A stretch of 64,000 nucleotides of DNA, taken from NCBI GenBank assembly GCA_902702965.1, contig CACRXP010000001.1, forward strand, positions 2,443,261 to 2,507,260. Direction: 5' to 3'. A model generated the notes under the pieces. That model had not been told where the DNA came from. It worked only from the letters and a program-made list of their open reading frames with translations, and did no database searches. Each line of letters opens with the position of its first letter. Position 1 is the stretch's first letter. Shown in pieces: positions 49,001-60,349 of this stretch. This DNA is from Spirometra erinaceieuropaei. Lineage: Eukaryota; Platyhelminthes; Cestoda; Diphyllobothriidea; Diphyllobothriidae. The position numbers and the translations under genes are program-made.

Positions 49001-52000
49001 AGCGACAGGGAGTGACAAAAAACGATAGATATTTTCGAAATATGGAATAACTAAAGAGGTTTAAAAATGTTTTCCGTACAAAGTAATTAAACAAGGTGCA
49101 GGCTGTTTGAATTATTCCCCGAACTGTCGTAAAAATTTTGCAAACATCATAAATTAAGTGCAATTGCACACCTCACTTAAACATCCGCTGGAATACAAAT
49201 TCCGGCTTATGCAGACAGCTGGAAAGATGTCTTAAACACTAGTTTTAACCTGGTCAAGTGGGCTTTAGCTTCTCTTCCACTCCATTATTTGGCATGAACT
49301 CGCGTAACTGATCCCTTGTTGAAGTATTTGCGGATATTTTGCGTAGTCCTTTGTGGCATTTTGCGGCTGCTCAACATCTCCCATCCTTTATTTCATGAAT
49401 GGTTTATAGCACTACTTTTCCTACCCACGACCACCTGTTAATTGATGATATATCCCAAGTCGTTGACAAAAAGTGGATTACTGTTCTGCCACCAGCGTTA
49501 AACAATATTTTCTGCAGTTTAAGCATTTTGAGCATTTTAAGATAATGCCATAATACACACCCATCGGAACAGATATTTTGACTGATTAAGTAATTTTTGT
49601 ACCAACAAACGATGTCATGAAAGAGGAATTTAAGTAGAATTCGGTCCAAAACCTTTCCTTCCACCATTTGTGGTAGTAGTCTTATTTTAAGAAACTGATA
49701 TTTGGTGCAAGTCATCGTTTACTGAGGACTGGCTTTTTGAATACATAGACATCAGGCAAATGTCGTATACGTTTATGCGAACGCGTCAACAGTTTTGAAA
49801 TATATTTCTACCCAGTCAGTTATTTTGGTCGAGCAGCCGACCATAAAATGTGCAAGTTAAAGAATGCTATCTACTGTCCTTTTCGCACGATTTTCAAAGA
49901 GAAACTGCGACATATCTTCTGGCCCACTCATGATATGTTTCGGTTCTGTGCACAGCAGGCTTTGCTAATAAAAGCCAGTAGTAAGCTTTACGTCATAATA
50001 GGATATGCCAGTCCTTTTGAGCTCAGCCATATGGAAGTTAACCTGATGTGCAAGCGGTGGATTTTAGTCAAACAGGTATTCTGCATGTCTTGCGGAACGC
50101 CCACATGTTTTCGTCAACTTTTGATGCGTAATACCTCAAGGCAAATAGTCGGTTCTTATATTATTTTCAAAAATCAAATCACTCCCCTTAATTGTTATCC
50201 CCTTTAATGACAAATGCTTGGCGAATGCATAAAATCTGTGTTGAGATAAAATACTGATCCGATCTGTGATATAGACATTTTTCAAACAATGCAAAGGCTT
50301 TTATGTTTAAGACGTAATTGACAGGTGGCATTTAAATGCTCAAAACTGTAATTATACTTAAAAGCAAACCATGACTTCAACTTATCCTTCTATTATATTA
50401 AAATGCAAAACATGCTTTCTTGCTCAATCATGCAAAGCATTGTACGTCCTTTCAACAACGCAAAATAGACGAACTTTGGTCCCATAACCTTCATTTAAAC
50501 AAAATAAAGATGCGAAACACAAAAGTTCTAACATGTTCTTTATCCACAGGAACATTGTAGAAATATCGAGTGGTTAAATGGAAGGCCATGAAGGAAATAA
50601 TGTTGAAATATAAAACAGTCCTTTAGATTTTCAAGGTCATCGACGCTGTCAAAGCATTTAATGTGGGATTCCAGTTCCAGTCCTATATTTTAGTCTCCTA
50701 AAGATTTCCTTTTCGTTTTGACTGTCAGCTTATTCGCTTTCACCCAAAATTTCTATTTTACCACTATCTAACTAAAAGACGTCAACATTGCGCAGCTGAA
50801 CTATTGCGTAAATAAATTTGGCAGGCATTCGAAGTATGAGCGACCTTGATGAGTCGCAGTCACATTATGTGCCTTTCGAACTTTCGACTCAATTTAGCAA
50901 AGACAGTAAGTGCCTTGGTATAATATTGCCAAGCTAAATGCTATCATTTTTATCTAGATCCAGTAATTTAGGCTGAAAAAGGAAATTCAAATATATGTTC
51001 TATGCAATTTGCAGAAGTGTAAAATCACTTTCCACCATGGAGCATGCTAAGGAACATTTTGCAACTCTTAATTTTCACCGAATTTTGACTTCACTTGCGT
51101 ATGAAATAAAATGACCAGCAGGATTTCTTATAAATTAGGGCTTTAGTAATCAAGAAAACGTGTTTGCAGTATCTAGTAAAATGTTAGTCAGAATTCCGAA
51201 ATATGAATTCAATTAGACAAACTTACATAGGTAGGGTTGTGCCATTAACCATGCAGAAAAATCCTCAGAAATTCCACTCGCGCGGAATGTTAGTTTTACC
51301 TTCTTACTACCCAAAAAATTAGAGTTGATAAATGGACACTTAAATTGTATGTATGCTTTCTTTGATTCTCGATACTCTTATAAATCCAAACCATTTCTTG
51401 GGAGTCATGCACAAAAGTATGATTTGTTGTGCTGAGTTTGTTAGTTTGGGTGTGCGTATAAAGCCGTGGTTCATTTCGAACTGAGTTGAAAGGTTCTAAA
51501 TCTCCTTGCAAATCACATAGACCGGATGTTATATTCTTAAGGGCCTCTTTCACTTAATGTCAAAGTTGTACCTTGGAACTCTCCCAAGATTAGACGCTGT
51601 TAGCCGCATACAGATAGCCACCTATTTTTTTCAAATGGGTTGTCATTGTGTAGCGGACGTACATAAAATACGTGATTTGATATGACAACTGAAATCTTGA
51701 AAGAAACTGCTCAATGCACTCATAAGCGAGTTTTCACTTATCTTCTCTCCCGATCGTTTATAGGGGTACGCAAGTTTTCTTATGCATGTTAAGTTATAGA
51801 GTGAAATCACATATTCAAAGTGGTTGCGGTACTTTAACTTACTCAACTGTGATTTTATTGCAAATAATATCAAAATATCAGGTTTGCTGCGGAACTGAGC
51901 GTCCGAGATATTGATAATTCTGAGCGCTGGTTGCACATTACGGGATTCGCATGTAAATCGCTATTAATCGCGTTGCATCTGAACTTTGAAATAAAACTAA

Positions 52001-54409
52001 GCAATTTAGCACGTTTAAAGTAAACATTCTGATAAATGAAAGATCACAGTCTTACTTTATCTCACGAGGCACATACGTCATTCCGCCGTGTATTTTCCAC
52101 TGACAGAATTTTGACCAGGTTCACTGGACGAGGTTTTTATACGATTAGTAGGGTGGCCACAGTCTTTCGCATTTGCATTGACTTCTTGGTTTATCTTTGT
52201 AACTGCAAATGTCGAACTTCTCATACTCTTTATTCCAACTACACAGCAGCTTATGTTTGATATCGACGGCGGTTTCGGCTGCAGATCGACATATTCATAG
52301 GCTTTAGTTGCCAAGGTAAACACACACCTGACGGATGTAATCATGAAGATCACAAAGATCGCAATAGTCATTGCTCCGTTATCCAAATGTCACAAGAAAC
52401 AGACTAAGGTCCTGCATCGAAATGTGGCTAAACATTTTGTCACTATCTGACACTATTTGTTGCCACGTTAAATAATATCCGGGATATAAAAAGGTGCATG
52501 TGACTTGTCCGTATTTGGGCATGATTGATATTATTCCATTATAATATAATGAAACGTTTTTAGGAATGTCTTCGGCAATCTGATGTACTCATTTCTGTTT
52601 CTATTGTTTCATACTCCAAATGAGAGAAGTTAACGCAGCGAAAATTCATTAAAACCTAAACATTTTTTTAAAAAACCAAATCCAGTGAAACAATGGAAAT
52701 TTGGTTGTTACTCTTAACATTGCGGGGTTTTGTAACCACTGCATAGTGTTACTCCAAATACATGCTGAAAGCACTATCTAAATAGTCCTTTAATGTGCTT
52801 CCCAGCGCTTAAGATGAAACAATTAGGTGGCATTTGCCATGCCCATAAATAAATCAGAAGAACAAATTAACTTAACAGTAAACCATGTTTGCGGGGAATC
52901 TTTCTAGTACTTTTCTTTCTTCCAATAAGACAGATAGGTCTACGGAAGTAAGGCATAACAGAAATGTTTTGTATGAACTGGTTTGTGTAAATTTTGCAAG
53001 AAAGGGTCGTTCTTAGTGAGGGTTTATCTCGGTAGAGGGCCGTTCACCGATCTTTTCTACCAGAACGTTTTACTGTGTTGTAACCAAGTATTTACACTGG
53101 TCGCTGTTGGTTAATAGCTGAATGCTTAATCCCAGGAGTAATGAGGGTTTTCACAATCACAGCGCCAAAAACGTTCGAGTAGACACTAGACTGGCTGGGA
53201 GTGAAGCTCACATTTAGATAGACATGTGGGATGTTCATCTTGTAGGACTCTATGTTAACAAATCAGGCCTAAAACTCGAAAGGTTCTATGAGCAGCCTTC
53301 AGGTCATTAGCCTTTCATCCTTCCGACTTTCTTAATGGGTACTAAAATCATGTATTTTGCCTAATATTACAAATTATCTACATAATAAATCCATATTTTT
53401 GAATTATAAGATGCTTTAAATTTTCTTATCATCAGTCTGCTTTGGCAGTTTTAGCTGCAGCGTTCAAGAATCCCAAGTGGCGTGAACTTTTGGACATATT
53501 TGTTCCTGGTTTTATTTTCAGGTTTTTAAGGACCTTGAATAAGAAACTGGGGGAAGGACAAATTTACGCCAATAGCACTCTACTGAATGACCAATTGTGT
53601 GAAATATAACAGACAATCTAAGTAGGCTCATTCCTTATTTGGCATGCTGTGTACGTTTAAATTACGTTTATTAGAAGAAACACCAAATCTTCACAGAACG
53701 CTGCTTCCTTATCATTTTGCAATGCCAGATATATTATTTCTCTTCGTAACTTACTCACCAACGGCCAAAATTCATTTATTCGATGTCAATGACTATACGT
53801 ATCTGAATACATGGATGTTAAGGAGACTTTTGAGTAAATTTTGCTTGGGCACATTGTAGGTCAATTAAAGAGTTTCGCTGAAAACGGGTTCTAATTTCCT
53901 AACATATATTACGTGGCAAATGATAGACGTTAGGAAAATGTAAGCTATTTTCTGTGGTCAATTGAATCTGAGGTCTTATTTGTCTTATCCAGCAACTAGA
54001 CTGATTTCCCAAGGCTTTATCGTACAAAATGCTTAAAAGTACACTACATGTGGACAAAAAGCACCAACAGGTTTATTTATTATGCTAGAAAATTTTAGTG
54101 ACGTACTTGATTCTCAACCGAAACAAATCCCACACCATTTGCATGATCTATTTCCAAATCATAACGCGCGCGCGCTCCTTCTAAAGTATACACTATCCTC
54201 TTTGCCAGCCCGTCTAATTTAAAACCCTCTAGTTTTGCAAATGATTAGCAATTCATTCAGGAAGTCCACGGACCATACTGTCTTCGGATATGTTATTTTC
54301 TTTCAATCTTCTCATAACGTCACTATAGTGCATTAAACTCCATAAAAACAGATGTCGCTGCCTATTTTTGTTTTTCTGGCATAAAATGGTATGATTTAAT
54401 AACACTTAC
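46022..54409. other. Intronic stretch without supported gene
   Basis: The longest frame (46849-47256, plus, 135 residues) is about what chance allows in 64 kb and resembles nothing known. A CG dinucleotide run lies at 54165-54175, close to the exon 1 donor. See the separate low-confidence entry at 52078-52371. Confidence 0.45.
52078..52371 (-). CDS. Possible small secreted protein (doubtful)
   Basis: A 97-residue frame starts with MTIAIFVIFMITSVRC, a plausible signal peptide or membrane segment. A hydrophilic remainder with a CC pair and one later cysteine follows. It lies inside Shal intron 1 on the same strand. I recognise no family. The length is compatible with chance, and no promoter, intron or poly(A) signal supports it, so a spurious frame remains the likelier reading. 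Confidence 0.15.
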   Translation of the reverse strand: MTIAIFVIFMITSVRCVFTLATKAYEYVDLQPKPPSISNISCCVVGIKSMRSSTFAVTKINQEVNANAKDCGHPTNRIKTSSSEPGQNSVSGKYTAE

Positions 54410-55497
54410 CCCAAAGTTGTCATGGTAACGATGGTATACCAAGCTGCGGCAGGAATGCTCGTAAACTGCGAAGCCTCGGATTTCTCTGCATAGTACATGA
54501 TTGTTGCAAATATAATAATGGCCATTGAAATGCTGAATAGTAAGAATCCAAGTTCCGAAGCACATGATTTGAGCGTATATCCAAGAATCCTCAGTCCTGC
54601 GCTATGTCTCGAAAATTTAAATATTCGAAACACGCGGAAAACACGAAGAGTAGTAAACGCACCGGACAAATTGGTGGACATGAATAAACCAATATAATAT
54701 GGGAGGACGGCTGCAACGTCAATAATTGACATAACTGATTTCACAAATTTCCAGCGATTTGGAGCAGAGTATAGCCTTAAGAGGAACTCCAAGGTAAATA
54801 TAATTACGCAAGCCGTATCCAGACAGAAAAAAGCACGTTCATACTGTATTCCACACGATACGGTTTGGCCAGTTTCTGGGGATACGGAACAGGCGACTGT
54901 TTCGACTATATTTGCAAGAACTGATAAAGCAATGAAAAATCCTGTGACGTAATATAACACCTGGGAAAATACAGTAGCTCTTGGATTTTCAAAATCATGC
55001 CAGAGCCTTTCCCTTATTGTTAGAAATTTTATGTCTTCCTTCTCCTCTTCCTTACCGAAAACATATTTTTCGCTGTCCTCCTTTTTCTTCTCAGTAAACT
55101 CCTCGTAGCAGCAAAATTCCAGTGTATCCGGGCGTATTCCAAAAAAATTGAGTTCATCTTCGTAGACAGATACGCATTCGTGTTTCGGGAAATGCAACCT
55201 GCCAGTTCTGTAGTAATTAAGTATATAGCGAAAAATTTGGGGGTCTCTGTCAAAAAAATACTCGTCCGAATTACAATCATAAAAATATTCTCTTTCGGAT
55301 GAGCCGAGCAATGTCAGTGGATATCTGTCCAACGTGGACTGCCAGGTTTCAAATCGGGTTCCGCTGACATTTATGCAAGTCTTCTTTTCAATGTGTTTGT
55401 CATTTTTCTGGGTGCGTTTTATGTCTGGGAGTTCTCGTTTGGAGAGGGGAATCCAGCCGAAAGCGGATGCGCGAACTAAACCCAACCAACCATGCAT
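54410..55497 (-). CDS. Shal: Shal/Kv4 voltage-gated K+ channel, exon 1 (N-terminus to pore helix)
   Basis: This exon encodes 362 residues plus two bases of the next codon. Residues 1-15 ([15 protein letters not shown]) match the hydrophobic N-terminus through which Kv4 channels inactivate and bind KChIPs. T1 tetramerisation domain is about 40-134, with the Kv4 zinc site H102, C108, C129, C130 (H-x5-C-x20-CC). Membrane segments: S1 about 178-200, S2 219-241, S3 251-270, S4 281-300 with R285, R288, R291, K294 and R297, S5 312-335, then pore helix [18 protein letters not shown]. An in-frame TGA lies two codons before the ATG, fixing the start. The donor follows the first two bases of the filter glycine codon. 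Kv4 channels carry somatodendritic A-type K+ current in nerve and muscle; that role is inferred from family. No promoter is proven; TTTAAAT lies about 45 bases upstream. Confidence 0.96.
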
Positions 55498-56263
55498 TTT
55501 TCATTGCAGATTATGAACAATCCATGAACTATCGCGCCCATTTAAATTCGCGGGCACGACCTTGACAGTGACACTTTAGAGACGTAAAAGTAAGTTCTTC
55601 CATGTGCCCGTAATTTTATCAAAATTTATTGATATTTACCTAAATGTTTATCCATATTTTTATTTTTATTGATATTCGGTATTAATTTTAACTAAGTAAC
55701 TGCAGGCAATAGCCCCTGGATAACATTCTCAAATAATTGATTACTTCCTTCCCAAATAATTCGGCTTTCCTTTTCACAGGTTTTTGTTGTTTGCATGCTT
55801 TGTTTTCGTATTAGCCTGGCACTTTTCGTTTTATCCGCTGCAGCCTGTCGGGTGTCCGAGCTCAAAGATACTGTTTCGATTCGTGTTACATGCACCTCCC
55901 TCTAGGATAGGCTCTTGGATCTAATTCCCCTATTTAACTTGAGCCACATAGGCACCTATCGCTAAGTTCCTGACTTGCATCGTGGACGTTTACCGGGTGC
56001 AAATGCCAAACATGAGTTCAAAGCTTTGCAGGCTCCAGTAAAAGGCATCGTACTTTTCAGAGCCGGAACTCTGTATAACGCTTCCTTGACCTGCGCCAGC
56101 ATGCAATTTTTACGACTGAAAACGATGTGAAATAGTCTGATATTACGCGGTTGCATTCGAGCTAGTGAATGCTTTGATCGCCATATGGATGCATTCGTAA
56201 TTCGTCAGTGTTCACTGTAAATATGTGAGATAGGTGGCGTCTTGCAGAGTATTATATAGGTCA
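55498..56263. other. Upstream flank of Shal
   Basis: This holds the presumed 5' untranslated region and promoter of the minus-strand channel gene. I see no proven start site, and no 5' untranslated exon can be assigned. The short GC-richer patch at about 55531-55575 contains CGCGCCC and CGCGGGC words. The rest is AT-rich. Confidence 0.4.
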
Positions 56264-56866
56264 GTATAGGTCGGTATATTTTAAGGGTAATAGGCAATGC
56301 CTTTGAAAACCCTTTTGTAAACGGTACACGCAATGTCTTACTTTAACTAGACATGGTTCTAAAGTGTTGTCAGTAATATATACAGTAAACAGAATATTTT
56401 ACATTGAAAATGCAGGACTGAAACTCAAGAACATCCACTTGTAGATAATATCGGTAAAATGAAATGACAGTCATCCGCATTAGCGGTAAAAACATACTGA
56501 ACTGAACTCAAAGTTGTAGAAGGCCCACTTGATAGCGTCCGAGCGATCCAAGGTTTTTTGGAAACTTGATGCAGCGAGACGACAGTTTCAGTATTCATAC
56601 ATTAGGGTCTTAAAGGTCGTTAAATTACTCGAACTGGTGACCTCCATGAAGTAGGAATATTCACACCCCATCGCAATCCTGTTGCTTGATCGTAATTTAT
56701 TAACTTCGTATCGAAACTGAGAAAACGTCAGAGCGAGGGCGAAGTGAATCTGAAAATAGCAAAGAACCAAATTGTAGAAATAGAGCGTTCCTTCTTCTGG
56801 AATCATCCGGTGACATCGACGGTAAAACCACCGTCGCTCGGTTCCGACAAACTTCGGTAAATTCAA
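56264..56866 (-). mobile_element. CR1-like LINE, 3' fragment (dead)
   Basis: On the minus strand the translation ends with GTLYFYNLVLCYF and SSSNLTTFKTLMYEY. These align in order with GDLILLYRIIHGLEQ and DATSLQLFKKRWDNY at the C-terminus of the plus-strand LINE at 57107-60262. The 3' untranslated part carries AGGGTTTTCAAAGGCATTGC then CTATTACCCTTAA, matching that element's tail (AGGGTTTTCAAAGGCTTTGC, CTATTATCC). It ends in a short repeat of TATACTGACC-like units. Only the last part of the element is present and it is frame-broken. It lies back-to-back with the plus-strand elements that begin near 56974. Confidence 0.6.
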
Positions 56867-56973
56867 AATCTTCTAGTGGACTTGGTACGCCACGTGGAAT
56901 ATGCAGTAATAACTGTCAGTCAAGAACACCAGCAAACAATTTGCAGAGATCTAAACAGCCGAATAATATAAAA

Positions 56974-57060
56974 ATGATGCACACAAATGTGCAGAGTTTA
57001 TTAAACAAATTAGATGAAATAAAACTCACCGTGGCCCATTTCCAACCCGACTTGATAGCT
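56974..57060 (+). mobile_element. LINE endonuclease N-terminus, first copy (fragment)
   Basis: MMHTNVQSLLNKLDEIKLTV followed by AHFQPDLIA is the opening of an AP-type endonuclease of a CR1-like LINE (TNxxSLLNKxxEL...P-D-I). It breaks off after about 29 codons. After about 45 unrelated bases a second, similar opening starts at 57107, so this is the stump of a separate element or a duplicated start. Confidence 0.65.
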
Positions 57061-57106
57061 GACGCTGTTAGCACCAGTGTCCGCTGTCTATTACACCAAC
57101 TGTTAG

Positions 57107-60100
57107 AGTTTCCTCAACAAGCTAGATGAACTTAGATTACTAGTCTCTGGATAGAAACCTCATATAATTGTCCTAACAGAGACATGGTCGACTGAGGAAA
57201 TAAGTAGTAGCGAAGTCAGTATTGAAGACCACCAACTGTTCCGTGGTGGCAGATTTCAACGCAGAGGAGGAAGCACAGCGATTTATGCGTCTAATGAAAT
57301 TCCGTGCTGTTAGCGAGAAATATCCGATGGGACGCCGCGAAATTTTGAAATAGTTTCATGCAAGATATGTATCAAACAATTACCGACACTGAACCTGTGT
57401 GTTGTTTATCGGCCTCCCAGCTCGAATGAAATTTCTGATATGGAATTACTTACTGCACTGGAATTGTTATGTAAGCAGGCGAACTTACTAACTCTGGGTG
57501 TAGACTGAAAAATCCCCTTAAAAAAAACGTCCCGTCCACGTCATTTGACCACAAGTTACTACAACTCTCCCTGAATGAATACTTCATTCAACACATAAAA
57601 TTTGGAACAAAACTGAGAGAAGGACAACGATTTAACTGTTTAGATCTCGTCTTCTGTAAAGAAGAAGGAGTCATAAGAAAAGTGAATCCGCAACCTCCAC
57701 TCGGTTTAAGCGATCATATTGCTTTTAGCTGCGTGTGCTCTCTCCTATCGGACTAACAAGCAAAAATCAAGAGGCTCGGAAGTATCTAGAATGGTGAATT
57801 TAAGGCAATGAGACATACTCTTTTGAAGGAAACCGGGTTAGTCAACATGGAAGATTCAGAAGAATTCTGGCAGTACTTCTGCGGGATTATAGAGCATCTA
57901 ATTGACTCCCATTGTCCGATTAAAATGACAAGACCATGTGCTCAACCGCCGTGGGTCAATCCGACGGCAAAACAGACCAGGAAGAAGAAACGGAGACTGT
58001 GGGAAAAGCATTTGTAACTTCAAGATCCAAGGTCGCTCGCCGAATATAAGGATCAGCCCAATAAATGCCGCAAACAAATAAGGGTTTCTAGAACTTCTTT
58101 CGAGCGCCGGCTGATTGCAGAATCCATTACATGTCCCAAGATGTTTGACGGGTACATCCACAGTAGGAGGAAACATAGGGACGAAATTGCTTGTCTAGAG
58201 GAAAGCCTCAGAAACTTATTAGTTGAAGGGCCACAGAAAGTGCAATTCCTGTCTCAGTTTTTTCAACCGGCTTTTACAGGGTAGTCCTCAGAAGACAATT
58301 AGCAGTTTGAAATGGAACGAGAGCTTCAAATGAGCCGAGATAATGCCGTCATTGAAATAGTTACCTTTCTGTCGAAGAAGTAAGACGCGTTCTCAGTCAA
58401 ATCAAACCTGATAAGTCTCCTGGACCCGACAGAATTCCCGGGTGATAATAAAGGTGCTATCAACGGAACTGCCAAAGCCTCTTTCGACTCTCTTTGAGCT
58501 GCCAGTGAGAAGAGGAAGGCTGCCCTCACAGTGGAAGGCAGCTAACCTCGTTCATCTACATAATGGAGATAGCAGGATGACAGCAAGCAGCTTCACGCCT
58601 ATTATCTTAACTTGCCTCCTTGCTCTCGTAAAGAGCGCTATGCAGCAGTTTTGTGAGGAGGATAACATCTTGCAGGATTTTCAACATGGCTTCCGGAGGG
58701 GACGTTCCTGCCTCTCAAATCTGCTAGCTTGTCTGGAGATCTGGACCAGGGCTCAAGAAGAGGGTTTTGAGGTCGATGTCTTGTACATCGGTTTCCGCAA
58801 AACTTTCGATAATGAGCAAAAGAAGAAGCGATTGCTGGAACAAGAGCTTGATTCACTTGACGTTTCGGATTCGGAATCACTTGATGATGGATTCAAGTGA
58901 GAATCCAAAACGTCAGGCGAATAAAGCTCTTGTTCCAGCGATCGCTTTTTCTTCCGATCAACTAGTTCCTTGAACTCACATCTTCGCCTGTATCGGCTTT
59001 CGATACTGTTCCGCACCAATGCCTTCTTCATAAATTGAGCGCCATCGGCATCCGGGGATCTTCTGAACTGGATTAGGGCGGTTTTAATTGGTCGGAAACA
59101 ACGTGTCTGTATCGAAGATGATATGTCAGAATGGGTGAACGTGACCAGTGGTGTGCCACAAGGCTCAGTGCTGGGACCATTGCTCTTCATCCTTTATTTT
59201 AATGACAGCCTTCAGGAAGTCGACTGCGGCAAAATAATGTTTGCAGACGACGTTAAGCTCCAGCAAGTAATTAAGGGTCCGAATGATCAGAGATCCCTTC
59301 AAGATAACCAGCACTAACTACAATCGTGGTCGGAGAAATGGCTTCCGGATTTCAATGTGTAGAAGTGCGCCGTCCTTCATCTGCGTCCAACCAACTCTCA
59401 TTCAAATGAGAGCCTGAGGACATATCACCGGAAAGATATAAGGCCCCCGCAGAATCTTCACAAAAGGATCTCGGGGTTTGGATAGAGAACAACCTAAAAC
59501 CAACACTGCATTGCCACAAGGCTGCAAAAAACGCCATGAGAGTGCTCCATGCAATCAAAAGGGTGTTCGTAACATTTGACCAAAACCCTTTTGAGAAAGT
59601 TTACGGCACCTTTGTTCGGCCCCACTTAGAATATGGCCTGCAAGCATGGCGGCCATGGATAGTAAAGGACCAAGCATGCCTCGAACGGGTACAACGTCGT
59701 GCAACAAAGCTAGTAAACAGTCTAAACAGCCAATGTTACACAGACGGATTGAATTGGCTTCATTTATTCCCTCTGCGTTACAGGCAGCAAAGAGGTGATC
59801 TTATCCTCCTCTACAGGATAATACATGGCCTTGAGCAGGGACTTAAATTTGAGGACATGTTTCAGTGACATCCTTCACACAGTCTTCGTGGTCACTCGAT
59901 AAAGTTACGGACAGCAATGTCCAGGCTGAATCTTCGTTCTGAATTTTTCACGCAGAGGGTAGTGGAGAAATGGAACGATCTCTCTCAGTCAGTCGTGGAT
60001 GCTACGTCTCTGCAACTCTTCAAGAAACGCTGGGATAATTATTTGTGTTTTCCCTGTTTTCCCTCGACAGTCTGAATCTAAACTAATACCCCACGACCCC

Positions 60101-60262
60101 CCCCCCGAATATTTTCTCCGAGACAATGCTACTCAAATGAATCTAGTACTATTTTAATACAGAATATTTTCATTGTTTGTGTACAATCATTTCTAACGAG
60201 CTAACATGTAATCAATAGGGTTTTCAAAGGCTTTGCCTATTATCCTTACCAAATAAACTGAA
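57107..60262 (+). mobile_element. CR1-like non-LTR retrotransposon (decayed, interrupted)
   Basis: Pieces of the LINE second reading frame follow in correct order. The endonuclease opens with SFLNKLDELRLLVSG and KPHIIVLTETWSTEE (57107-57190), then HQLFRGGRFQRRGGSTAIYA, a VYRPPSS segment near 57400, and GLSDHIAFSC near 57700. The reverse transcriptase starts with EEVRRVLSQIKPDKSPGPDR (about 58375-58435), then QHGFRRGRSCLSNLLACLEI. Palm motif A (VDVLYIGFRKTFD) has lost its aspartate. AFDTVPHQCLLHKLSAIGIR, GVPQGSVLGPLLF and FADDVK (59240-59255, motif C intact) follow. The C-terminal part ends SLQLFKKRWDNYLCF near 60050, then comes a 3' untranslated region ending with AATAAACTGAAATAA. Many stops and shifts make it non-functional. 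A foldback insertion splits the palm (58811-58996). Confidence 0.85.
58811..58996 (+). mobile_element. Foldback insertion with hammerhead-like core, 8-bp target duplication
   Basis: The octamer CTTTCGAT occurs at 58803-58810 and again at 58997-59004, exactly where the LINE frame breaks and resumes (YIGFRKTFD before, AFDTVPH after). Between them, 58818-58871 and 58900-58954 form an inverted repeat of roughly 85% identity sharing GGAACAAGAGCTT and GACGTTT words. The plus-strand centre holds TTGATGA (58881-58887), a perfect 6-bp stem GGATTC/GAATCC, AAAA and CGTC (58911-58914), then AGGCG. This is a hammerhead layout with two core changes. It may be an inverted pair of Penelope-type terminal repeats or a small DNA element. 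Confidence 0.65.
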
Positions 60263-60349
60263 ATAAGCTGATTATTCTTCAAAACTGAGGTTGAAGAACC
60301 ATGTACCGTCAGATTATTTTAACGGTCGCATACTTTGCCTTTCAGACTT

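Larger units (their letters stand above)
31802..54409 (-). other. Shal intron 1 (22.6 kb)
   Basis: The donor is GTAAGTG at 54409 downward, and the acceptor is TTTCTTTCAG ending at 31802. The intron holds a SINE-B dimer (32119-32710), a SINE-A hairpin (36841-37205), a dead Penelope reverse transcriptase on the opposite strand (37755-39200), a hammerhead-like motif (42955-42995), a degenerate TTAGGG-like patch and a GGN microsatellite. Apart from these, the stretches 32723-36180, 39201-42950, 42996-44085 and 46022-54409 show no gene I can support. Confidence 0.85.

Noticed and set aside
48765..49169. 134-codon minus frame rich in aromatic residues
   Set aside because: AT-rich composition and no recognisable motif; chance frame.
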